Assembly: GCA_031362155.1 (NCBI GenBank) | Contig: JANLRZ010000095.1 | Span: forward strand, 1-16,178 | DNA from: JAENVU01 sp031362155 | Lineage (GTDB): Bacteria; Actinomycetota; Acidimicrobiia; IMCC26256; JAENVU01 | Direction of reading: 5' to 3' | Length of the DNA stretch: 16,178 nt | Part shown: piece by piece, positions 1 to 5,769 of the stretch | How positions within the stretch are numbered: position 1 is the stretch's first letter | Layout: every line of letters starts with the position of its first letter | Position numbers and translations under genes: made by a program | The notes under the pieces: generated by a model | Seen by the model: the letters and a program-made list of their open reading frames with translations, nothing else | Told to the model about the DNA's origin: nothing | The model's database searches: none

Positions 1-550
1 GGATCTCGTCGGAGTAGATGTTGCCGATGCCGGCCATGAACTTCTGGTCCATGAGCATCAGCTTGAGCTTGGCCTGACGCTGGGCGACCAACTCTCCGAA
101 GTAGTCCCAGCTCACTACGGTGTCGAGCGGATCCATCCCGAGGTGCGCGAGTTCCTCCACCTCGGATTCGATGCCGTCGAACTGAGTGACGAACATCTCG
201 CCGAAGGTTCGCGGGTCGATGAACCGCAGCTGGCCGCCCTGGGTGAAGGTGATGACGACGTGTGTGTGCTTCGCCAGCGGTTCCTTCGTGCCCGCGGCCC
301 GCCGGAGCTGGCCCGACATCCCGAGATGGATGACCAGGACGTCGCCGTTGTCGAGCTTGGCGAGCAGATACTTGCCGCGCCGCTGGACTCCGATGAACTT
401 GGTGCCTTCCAGCGCGGCGATGAACGGCTTGCGCTGCTTGTACCGCCGAATCGTGCGCATCCGCGTCACTTCGACGGACTTGATCTTCTTACCGACGATC
501 TCCTTCTCGAGATCTCGACGCATGACCTCGACTTCAGGAAGTTCCGGCAT
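1..550 (-). CDS. mutM: Formamidopyrimidine-DNA glycosylase, C-terminus cut by window edge
   Basis: Base-excision repair enzyme (Fpg) that removes 8-oxoguanine and formamidopyrimidines and nicks the abasic site. The ATG at 550 opens with MPELPEVEV, the family's invariant start: the proline after Met is the Schiff-base nucleophile and Glu3 is catalytic. Lys60 in RRGKYLL matches the conserved beta-hairpin lysine, and MAGIGNIYSDEI near the edge is the helix-two-turns-helix motif. About 183 residues are visible; family members are about 270-290, so the last helices and the C-terminal zinc finger lie outside the window. A purine-rich AGGAAG stands 9 bases before the ATG. The gene start overlaps the end of rnc by 17 bases, so it is probably the last visible gene of the yceD-rpmF-plsX-acpP-rnc operon. 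An rnc-mutM pair is common in actinobacteria. Confidence 0.97.
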   Translation of the reverse strand, partial: MPELPEVEVMRRDLEKEIVGKKIKSVEVTRMRTIRRYKQRKPFIAALEGTKFIGVQRRGKYLLAKLDNGDVLVIHLGMSGQLRRAAGTKEPLAKHTHVVITFTQGGQLRFIDPRTFGEMFVTQFDGIESEVEELAHLGMDPLDTVVSWDYFGELVAQRQAKLKLMLMDQKFMAGIGNIYSDEI

Positions 551-1271
551 CCTGGCTCACTTCCTGACCGTCGACGGGCGGCTCTCCGGCGGAGATACGC
601 ATCCAGGCGGCCCGGGCCGCAGCCTGCTCCGCTTGCTTCTTCGAGCCACCTTCGCCGTTGCCGTACACGTCGCCGTCGAGGCGCACAGTGGCGAAGAAGC
701 GCTTCGCGTGATCGGGACCTTCGTCGCGCACCAGGTATCGGGGCAGGCGATCGAAGCGTTGTGCGGCGAGTTCCTGGAGTCGGGTCTTGTAGTCGTCGCC
801 ACCCGGGCCGGTGGCGGCCTCGCTGATACGCGGCTCGAAGAGGTGGAGCACCACCGACCAGGCCGCGTCCATCCCGCCATCGAGGTAGACCGCGGCAATC
901 ACGGCCTCCATGGCGTCGGCAAGGATCGACGGCTTCTCGCGCCCGCCCGAGTTCGCTTCACCCTTCCCCAGGCGCAAACACGGTCCGAGGTCGATCCGCG
1001 CGGCGACCTCGGCCAACACTTCGGCGTTCACGACCGACGCCCGCACCTTGGCCAACTCACCCTCTTGCAGCGTTGGATACGCGCGGAAGATGTGGTCGGT
1101 CACGATGATGCCGAGCACCGCGTCTCCGAGGAACTCGAGCCGTTCGTTCGATCCCGCGTCGGGATGCTCGGCACACCAGGATCGGTGCGCGAGGGCCTGT
1201 TCGAACACCGCGTCATCCCGGAAGCTCCAGCCGAGGAGCGACTCGAAGCGAGCGCGGTCGTCGGGTTGCAT
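534..1271 (-). CDS. rnc: Ribonuclease III
   Basis: Double-strand-specific endoribonuclease that matures rRNA precursors and cuts structured mRNAs. The 245-residue protein has the usual two-domain plan. The endonuclease domain (about 1-150) holds the signature NERLEFLGD at 42-50, with metal-binding Glu46 and Asp50, and the second acidic pair Asp119/Glu122 in ADAMEA. The double-stranded-RNA-binding domain (about 160-225) has the conserved KKQAEQAAA helix at 211-219. The ATG at 1271 gives the family N-terminus (FESLLGWSFRD); a longer in-frame reading to 1355 would run through acpP and adds nothing conserved. It starts 16 bases after the acpP stop with no clear Shine-Dalgarno, so translation is probably coupled. 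It overlaps the mutM start by 17 bases. Confidence 0.97.
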   Translation of the reverse strand: MQPDDRARFESLLGWSFRDDAVFEQALAHRSWCAEHPDAGSNERLEFLGDAVLGIIVTDHIFRAYPTLQEGELAKVRASVVNAEVLAEVAARIDLGPCLRLGKGEANSGGREKPSILADAMEAVIAAVYLDGGMDAAWSVVLHLFEPRISEAATGPGGDDYKTRLQELAAQRFDRLPRYLVRDEGPDHAKRFFATVRLDGDVYGNGEGGSKKQAEQAAARAAWMRISAGEPPVDGQEVSQDAGTS

Positions 1272-1287
1272 GACCCGAGCGCGGCCG

Positions 1288-1590
1288 TCAGGCCGCGCCG
1301 GCCCCCAGGCGAGAGACGACGTAGTCGACGGCGTCGCGGACCGTGACGAGGTCACCGAGGTCTTCGTCGTCGACGGTGAACCCGACCGTGCGCTCGCCGA
1401 GGTCCTCTTCGAGTGCCTCGACCAACTCGATCAATGCCAGCGAGTCGGCATTGAGATCCTCGGCGAACTTGGCGTCGAGGGTGATGGTCTGGTCGTCGAT
1501 CTCCAGGATCTCGCTCAGGTGCGTGCGCACCGTCGCGAACACCTCGTCGGGACCGATCGGTTCGTGGGTGGAATGAGTTTCAGCCGGCAT
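1288..1590 (-). CDS. acpP: Acyl carrier protein
   Basis: Small acidic carrier that holds growing acyl chains on a 4'-phosphopantetheine arm. The attachment serine is Ser50 in the motif LNADSLALIEL, followed by the usual acidic helix (VEALEEDLG). The 100-residue product is longer than the typical 75-85 because of an N-terminal extension of about 13 residues and a slightly longer loop before the last helix (TVRDAVDYV). The start is fixed by a strong GAGGAGG at 1594-1600, four bases or less from the ATG at 1590; longer in-frame readings extend into plsX. It overlaps the plsX stop by 11 bases. No fabD, fabH or fabF lies alongside, unlike the Bacillus plsX-fabD-fabG-acpP order. A carrier for another pathway cannot be ruled out, but the plsX neighbour favours fatty acid and phospholipid synthesis. 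Confidence 0.93.
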   Translation of the reverse strand: MPAETHSTHEPIGPDEVFATVRTHLSEILEIDDQTITLDAKFAEDLNADSLALIELVEALEEDLGERTVGFTVDDEDLGDLVTVRDAVDYVVSRLGAGAA

Positions 1591-2620
1591 AGGCCTCCTC
1601 GCCAACGATGGCGGCCTGCATGCGGTCGACGAAGCCGCCGCGCACGCAGTCGGACGCGAGGGCCACGGCGTTGACGATTGCTCGGGCACTCGAAGAACCG
1701 TGGGAAATCACACAGACACCGGAGACGCCCAAGAGGGCGGCGCCGCCGATCGTGTCCGGGTCGAGATAATCGGTGACACCTTGCAGCAGCAGGGGTGCGA
1801 CGACGTCGGCCGCCTCCTTGGCTTCGGGCGCGCCGAGCGTGGTGAACACGAGTCCGGCCGCGGCCTTGAGCGCGCCTTCGACGGTCTTGAGCGCGACGTT
1901 GCCGGTGAATCCGTCGGTGACGATCACGTTGGGATGGCCCGACATCAAGTCGCGCCCCTCGACGTTGCCGACGAACCAGGGCTGGCCGTCGAGCAGCGCG
2001 AAGGTCTGCTTCCGCAGCTCGTCGCCTTTGCCCGGCTCCTCGCCGTTCGAGAGCAACCCGACCGTCGGCTCGTCGATGCCGAGGCGCAACCGCGCGTAGG
2101 CCCGCCCCATCTGCGCGAACTGCACCAACCATTCGGGGGTGCAATCGACCGTCGCGCCCCCGTCGACCAAGAGATGCGGCTGCGCGAACGGCACGGGGAT
2201 CGGCACCCCGATCGCGGGGCGGGCTGCACCCTTGATGCGGCCGAATCGCAACAGCGCCGCGGCCATGGTCGCACCGGTGTTGCCGGCGCCCACCATCGCG
2301 TGTGCGTCACCGTCGCGGACCGCTTCGGCCGTGCGCACGACGGACGCGTCCTTCTTCTTGCGGACGGCCGTGCCCGGCTCTTCGTGCATGTCGATGACCT
2401 GGCTCGTCGCGCGAATGGTGACACCCGCAGGCAGCGTGCCGTCGGGCAACTCGGCACGGATCGCCGCTTCGTCGCCGACGAGTAGGACCCGGACGCCGAG
2501 TTGTTCGACCGCGTCGATGGCACCCTGGACCATGGCCCCGGGCGCGTGGTCGCCACCCATCGCGTCGATCGCGATCGTGAGCTGCGTGGGGTCCGACTCC
2601 CCCGGCCGGTCCGACGTCAT
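1580..2620 (-). CDS. plsX: Phosphate acyltransferase PlsX
   Basis: Peripheral membrane enzyme that interconverts acyl-ACP and acyl-phosphate; acyl-phosphate feeds PlsY for the first acylation of glycerol-3-phosphate. The 346-residue length is normal. The N-terminal signature AMGGDHAP is at 20-27, and the phosphate-binding stretch VGAGNTGATMA is at 110-120. The C-terminal part carries the expected family segments (VTDGFTGNVALKTVEG, then a glycine-rich GGAALLGV). The ATG at 2620 is the only ordinary start before the signature, giving about 14 extra residues ahead of the usual start. It is 4 bases after the rpmF stop without a good Shine-Dalgarno, which suggests coupled translation. The rpmF-plsX adjacency is found across many phyla. 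It shares a pathway with the fakA-type gene at 12233-13867. Confidence 0.97.
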   Translation of the reverse strand: MTSDRPGESDPTQLTIAIDAMGGDHAPGAMVQGAIDAVEQLGVRVLLVGDEAAIRAELPDGTLPAGVTIRATSQVIDMHEEPGTAVRKKKDASVVRTAEAVRDGDAHAMVGAGNTGATMAAALLRFGRIKGAARPAIGVPIPVPFAQPHLLVDGGATVDCTPEWLVQFAQMGRAYARLRLGIDEPTVGLLSNGEEPGKGDELRKQTFALLDGQPWFVGNVEGRDLMSGHPNVIVTDGFTGNVALKTVEGALKAAAGLVFTTLGAPEAKEAADVVAPLLLQGVTDYLDPDTIGGAALLGVSGVCVISHGSSSARAIVNAVALASDCVRGGFVDRMQAAIVGEEAYAG

Positions 2621-2624
2621 GAAG

Positions 2625-2804
2625 TCACTGAGTGTCGAGCACCTGGCGACCGCGGTAGGTCCCGCAGTTCCCGCACACCGTGTGGGGCAGCTTCACCGCG
2701 CCGCAGGTCGGGCACAGCGAGCGCGCCGGCGTGGCGATTCTCCAGCTCGAAGCCCGACGCATCCGGGTCTTCGAACGTGGGGTCTTACGCTTCGGGACGG
2801 CCAT
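2625..2804 (-). CDS. rpmF: Large ribosomal subunit protein bL32, zinc-binding form
   Basis: Structural protein of the 50S subunit. The 59-residue reading begins MAVPKRKTPRSKTRMRR, the basic N-terminus of bL32, and contains the zinc ribbon CPTC (Cys31, Cys34) and CGNC (Cys44, Cys47), so this is the C-plus (zinc-carrying) version. The start at 2804 is preceded six bases upstream by GAGGAG (2811-2816), a strong ribosome binding site. It lies 18 bases after yceD and 4 bases before plsX, the common YceD-RpmF-PlsX order. It is shorter than many gene-finder cut-offs, but the family match is unambiguous. Confidence 0.97.
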   Translation of the reverse strand: MAVPKRKTPRSKTRMRRASSWRIATPARSLCPTCGAVKLPHTVCGNCGTYRGRQVLDTQ

Positions 2805-2822
2805 GTCTTGCTCCTCAGTGAT

Positions 2823-3326
2823 TCAGTCGTCGAACGTCAGGGCGCGCAGTGCGTCCCAGCGGGGATCAGGTGGATTGGGGTCGCACGTGCAGTCGGACTC
2901 GTTGCGGTCGATGCCACAGAACGGGCAGAGCCCGGCGCAATCATCGCGGCACAGGGGCGCGGTGGGCAGATCGAGCAGCACAGAATCTCGAACCGGGAGT
3001 TCGAGATCGATCTCTTCGCCCTCGAGCGGATAGGTCTCACCGTCGATCGGTGCCCGCTCGAACATCTCGTTGACGGGAACCGAAAAGGCTTCGCGCACCG
3101 GTTCCAGACAGCGGCTGCACTCGCTTTCGTACTCGCCGGTGACCTTCCCGTGGATCACGATGCCTTCGGGAATGCGCTCGATCATCACATCGACCACGAG
3201 CGGCGCGGCCGACAACCGGGCGCCCGCGACCCCACCGAGTTCGCTTCCCGGGATCGAAATCGTTTCGGGACGGCGCGCGGCCGGGTGATGCAGCAGATCA
3301 GATACGTTGCAGCGGAGCGCAGTCAT
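2823..3326 (-). CDS. DUF177/YceD family protein
   Basis: YceD-family protein of 167 residues. The family is almost always encoded just before rpmF and has been linked to 23S rRNA accumulation and large-subunit biogenesis. Visible features are the conserved core YESECSRCLEPV (Cys70, Cys73) and the C-terminal metal-site-like cluster CRDDCAGLCPFCG (Cys126, Cys130, Cys134, Cys137) with Cys146 and Cys148, followed by the typical ending PPDPRWDALRAL. The cysteines may bind zinc (inference). The ATG at 3326 has a modest GAGG upstream. It is the first gene after the longest gap in the window and sits about 65-70 bases below a candidate promoter, so it probably leads the yceD-rpmF-plsX-acpP-rnc-mutM transcript. 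It also resembles the mycobacterial gene next to rnc/fpg. Confidence 0.92.
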   Translation of the reverse strand: MTALRCNVSDLLHHPAARRPETISIPGSELGGVAGARLSAAPLVVDVMIERIPEGIVIHGKVTGEYESECSRCLEPVREAFSVPVNEMFERAPIDGETYPLEGEEIDLELPVRDSVLLDLPTAPLCRDDCAGLCPFCGIDRNESDCTCDPNPPDPRWDALRALTFDD

Positions 3327-3399
3327 CAGCCTCGGGGGGCGCCGGATATCTGCCGGGGCGCCGAACAGCGGCGATCGGCACGTACGCCGAACGGGCTGA

Positions 3400-3405
3400 A
3401 TACTA
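3400..3405 (-). promoter_or_regulatory. Candidate extended -10 promoter for the yceD-mutM operon
   Basis: On the minus strand the sequence reads TGC-TAGTAT: a TANNNT -10 box with the TGN extension. No convincing -35 hexamer lies 16-18 bases upstream, as is common for extended -10 promoters. The predicted transcript start is about 65 bases before the yceD ATG, inside the only sizeable gap of this gene block. A transcription-start map would decide. Confidence 0.4.
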
Positions 3406-3453
3406 GCAGGTCACAGCCTTTTCCCAGATTCTGCCAGGAATGGACCGGGTCGC

Positions 3454-3468
3454 GGCCGTTTTTCGGCC
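3454..3468. other. Small hairpin after sepIVA
   Basis: A perfect 5-base-pair inverted repeat GGCCG/CGGCC with a five-T loop (five A on the minus strand), starting 35 bases after the sepIVA stop on the minus strand. It could weakly mark the end of the rsmD-coaD-sepIVA transcript, but there is no T-run after the stem, so it is not a standard intrinsic terminator. Confidence 0.25.
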
Positions 3469-3494
3469 CCGGAACGCGAGTCAGGGCCCCGGAA
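3465..3494. repeat. Perfect 10-base direct repeat, 20-base period
   Basis: GGCCCCGGAA occurs at 3465-3474 and again at 3485-3494, exactly 20 bases apart, about two helix turns. Both copies lie between sepIVA and yceD, roughly 65-90 bases upstream of the candidate yceD promoter. Similar CGAGTCA/CGACTCA blocks follow each copy. The spacing is what paired binding of a protein on one DNA face would give, but chance in G/C-rich DNA is possible. Confidence 0.4.
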
Positions 3495-3502
3495 ACCTCG
3501 AC

Positions 3503-4045
3503 TCAAACGTCCTGGTCGAAGAAGTTGGCTTCGTCGGCCAGGTCGTCCTCGTCCACCTCGGTGGCCGGAATCACCACCTGGAGCCGCTCGCGGCCCTTCA
3601 CCACCGCCTGCATCGTCCGATCGAGCACGACCTCGAAACTGGCCAGTTTCTGATCGATGTAATCCTCGGCCTCGTGTTTCAGGTCGCGCGACGTCTTCTC
3701 GGCGTCGTCGACGATGCGCCGCGCGTGGAGGTTGGCCTCGCGCACCACTTCGGTCTTCTCCACCATGCGCTGGGCCTGTTGGCGGCCCGCGTCGATGATG
3801 TCCTCGGCCTCGCGACGGGCCTTGGCCAGGAACTCCTCACGTTCCTTGAGCAACCACCGAGCCTGGCGGATCTCCTCCGGGAGGGCCGCGATCGCGTCCT
3901 CGAGGATCCCGACCAGCTCGTCGCGATTGACCATCACGCTGGCGCTCATCGGCACCGACCGCGCCGTGTCGATCTGGTCCCGCACGTTGAGAATGAGGTC
4001 CTCGGTGTCGGGCGGCAGCTCGGTGTAGTGCTCCATCTCGGTCAC
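3503..4045 (-). CDS. sepIVA: SepIVA-like DivIVA-family coiled-coil septation protein
   Basis: The 180-residue protein is nearly all helix. A short N-terminal segment is followed by a charged coiled coil from about 42 to 155 (ALPEEIRQARWLLKERE, ARREAEDIIDAGRQQAQRM, HARRIVDDAEKTSRDLKHEA) and an acidic tail ending FFDQDV. This composition and the position just before yceD match mycobacterial Rv2927c/SepIVA, a DivIVA-like factor needed for septation. The assignment rests on recalled similarity and gene order. The likely start is GTG at 4045: it forms a GTGA overlap with the coaD stop and has ACGGAG six bases upstream, whereas the internal ATG at 4036 lacks a ribosome binding site. Translation is therefore probably coupled to coaD. 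It is shorter than the mycobacterial protein (about 245 residues from memory), mainly in the tail. Confidence 0.8.
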   Translation of the reverse strand: MTEMEHYTELPPDTEDLILNVRDQIDTARSVPMSASVMVNRDELVGILEDAIAALPEEIRQARWLLKEREEFLAKARREAEDIIDAGRQQAQRMVEKTEVVREANLHARRIVDDAEKTSRDLKHEAEDYIDQKLASFEVVLDRTMQAVVKGRERLQVVIPATEVDEDDLADEANFFDQDV

Positions 4046-4533
4046 GACGTACTCCGTTCTTCGTATCGCTGCGCGAGGCGTTCCATGACGACCGGCGGCA
4101 CCATGCTCGACACGTCGCCACCAAACTTCGAGACCTCTCGCACCAGACTCGACGACAGGAACGAGTGCTGGGGGCTCGTCGAGATGAAGAAGGTGTCGAT
4201 ACCCGACAACCGCTGATTCATCTGCGCCATCTGCAGCTCGTAGTCGAAGTCGGAGACGGCGCGGAGGCCCTTCACGATCGCCGCGGCTCCGTGGTCACGG
4301 GCGAAGTCCACCAACAAACCCTTGAAGAACTCGATCGACACGTTCGGGAGATGACCCGTCACCTCTCCCAGCATTGCCTGGCGCTCTTTGAGGGTGAAGA
4401 GCGACTGCGACTTCTGCGGGTTCCGGATCACGGCCACGATCACGTGATCGAAGTGGCGGGCAGTCCGCTCGATGATGTCGAGGTGACCGAGGGTGACCGG
4501 ATCGAATGAACCCGGGCAGAGGGCGGTGGCCAC
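4042..4533 (-). CDS. coaD: Phosphopantetheine adenylyltransferase
   Basis: Penultimate enzyme of CoA synthesis: ATP plus 4'-phosphopantetheine gives dephospho-CoA and pyrophosphate. The 163-residue protein begins with the nucleotidyltransferase signature PGSFDPVTLGH (7-17), including the T/HxGH motif at 14-17. The substrate-binding segment KGLRAVSDFDYELQMAQMN is at 88-106 and the second ATP motif SSSLVRE at 128-133. The length is exactly as expected (about 160). The start is GTG at 4533, which puts the signature at its usual distance; a GGAG lies about 11 bases upstream. It begins 31 bases after the rsmD stop and ends in a GTGA overlap with sepIVA. The rsmD-coaD pair is widespread in bacteria. 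Confidence 0.97.
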   Translation of the reverse strand: MATALCPGSFDPVTLGHLDIIERTARHFDHVIVAVIRNPQKSQSLFTLKERQAMLGEVTGHLPNVSIEFFKGLLVDFARDHGAAAIVKGLRAVSDFDYELQMAQMNQRLSGIDTFFISTSPQHSFLSSSLVREVSKFGGDVSSMVPPVVMERLAQRYEERSTS

Positions 4534-4564
4534 AGTGGCAGGAACTCCTGGATCGATGTCGGCG

Positions 4565-5182
4565 TCAGGCCGGGCGGCCCTCGGGACTGTCGGGCTCAGG
4601 GCCGACGAGGACTACGAGCGTATCGCCGTAGACCCGCTCCCACGAGACTCCCCAACCAGTGGGGAGGCTCGGCGGACCCGCCGTGGCGCTGCGCTCGATG
4701 ACAATCCCGGCATCTCGGGCCAACCATCCCGGTGCGGTGAGGAGTTCGAGCACCCGGGCGAGTTCCGAGCCCGTCAGTTCGTAGGGCGGATCGAGGAACA
4801 CCACGTCGAACGGCGTGGACGGCGGATGACCCGACAGATACGACGCCAGGCCGCGGCGAGCAACGGTGACCCGGTCCGACGTTCGCGTGCTCACGACGTT
4901 GCGTCGGATCGCGTCGACGGCTCGCGGGTCTCGGTCGATCAGTGTGGCCCTGGATGCGCCTCGACTCAGCGACTCGATCGCGAGCGCGCCGCTGCCGGCG
5001 TACCCGTCGAGGACCACGGCGCCCGCGAGGCGAGCGTTGCCCAGGGCCGCGAAGACCGACTCCTTCACCCGGTCGGCGGTCGGGCGGGTGCGGGACCCCT
5101 TCGGCGCGACGAGTCGGAGACCCCCCAACTCCCCCGCGATCACCCTGAGGCCACGACCTGCACTCTGAGGACCTCGACGCAT
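4565..5182 (-). CDS. rsmD: 16S rRNA (guanine(966)-N(2))-methyltransferase
   Basis: SAM-dependent methyltransferase of the small-subunit rRNA. The N-terminal motif LRVIAGELGGLRL and TRPTADRVKESVF are RsmD signatures (12-44). The SAM-binding loop LDGYAGSGALAIE is at 58-70, and the catalytic DPPY motif is at 131-134. Taking ATG 5182 gives 205 residues, close to the family norm (about 185-200); an in-frame ATG at 5248 would add 22 residues with no conserved match. The chosen ATG has no Shine-Dalgarno but has TACGAT seven bases upstream, so the message may be leaderless. It is divergent from the sigma-factor gene and heads the rsmD-coaD-sepIVA block. Confidence 0.95.
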   Translation of the reverse strand: MRRGPQSAGRGLRVIAGELGGLRLVAPKGSRTRPTADRVKESVFAALGNARLAGAVVLDGYAGSGALAIESLSRGASRATLIDRDPRAVDAIRRNVVSTRTSDRVTVARRGLASYLSGHPPSTPFDVVFLDPPYELTGSELARVLELLTAPGWLARDAGIVIERSATAGPPSLPTGWGVSWERVYGDTLVVLVGPEPDSPEGRPA

Positions 5183-5189
5183 GGGCCGG

Positions 5190-5195
5190 ATCGTA
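5190..5195 (-). promoter_or_regulatory. Candidate -10 box for a leaderless rsmD message
   Basis: Minus-strand TACGAT ends seven bases before the ATG at 5182, which places transcription start at or within a base or two of the start codon. There is no Shine-Dalgarno and no good -35. The same hexamer stands at nearly the same distance before the fakA-type gene (13876-13881). Confidence 0.4.
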
Positions 5196-5292
5196 CGGGC
5201 TGAGCGCCAGCAAGGGCCGGGTTCACCTTCTACGGTCGGCAGGTTCATATCGACGGAGGGCGCGTGGCGCGTTGTGACGGTTCCGAGGTTTC

Positions 5293-5769
5293 ATGGGCGT
5301 GGGAGACACTGAGCGAGGCAACTACGTGGCGAGCTTCGACGCGTTCGTCATCGACGTCGAACCACGGTTGCGCCGGGCGTTCATCGGGAGTCGCGGTGCA
5401 GACGTCGCCCCCGATGCCGTCGCCGAAGCACTCGCGTACGCGTGGGAACACTGGGAGCGTGTGCGGGAGCTAGATAATCCATCGGGATATCTGTTCCGAG
5501 TCGGCCAGTCCCGCACTCGAAGGCGGCGCCAAGGCCTCCTTCCCGAACCAACCGGTCTCGGCTGCCCAGACGTCGAGCCCGCCCTCATTCCGGCCCTGTT
5601 AAGTCTCAGTGATCGCCAACGGACTGCGGTCTGGCTGGTGCACGGATGCGACTGGTCCTACGTCCAGGTCGCCCAAGCCATGCACCTCAGTGCGTCGGCA
5701 GTCGGCACCCACGTTGCCCGCGCCCTCGCCCACCTGCGCGACCAGTTGGAGGTAGACGCCAATGTCTGA
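5293..5769 (+). CDS. ECF-like sigma-70 family factor
   Basis: A 158-residue two-domain sigma factor. Region 2 spans about 15-79 (FDAFVIDVEPRLRRAF, DAVAEALAYAWEHW, NPSGYLFRVGQSRTRRR), with the AW...NPxGYLxRV pattern of ECF factors. Region 4 spans about 98-151: LSDRQRTAVWLVHGCDWSYVQVA followed by the recognition helix near 134-147 (SASAVGTHVARALAHLR). The linker between the domains is short (about 80-97), and no extra C-terminal domain is present. ATG 5293 has GAGG (5285-5288) four bases upstream; a GTG at 5326 with CGAGG upstream is an alternative that removes 11 poorly conserved residues. The gene overlaps the next one by 8 bases, which suggests coupled production of a sigma factor and its partner. 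The regulon cannot be read from the window. Confidence 0.85.
   Translation: MGVGDTERGNYVASFDAFVIDVEPRLRRAFIGSRGADVAPDAVAEALAYAWEHWERVRELDNPSGYLFRVGQSRTRRRRQGLLPEPTGLGCPDVEPALIPALLSLSDRQRTAVWLVHGCDWSYVQVAQAMHLSASAVGTHVARALAHLRDQLEVDANV

Noticed and set aside
3454..3468. Rho-independent terminator after sepIVA
   Set aside because: Only five base pairs and no T-run after the stem on the minus strand; listed only as a weak hairpin.
2139..3653. Long plus-strand open frame (504 codons) opposite plsX, rpmF and yceD
   Set aside because: It crosses three well-identified genes antisense, shows no family motif, and is Arg/Pro/Ser-rich as expected for a G/C-rich shadow frame.
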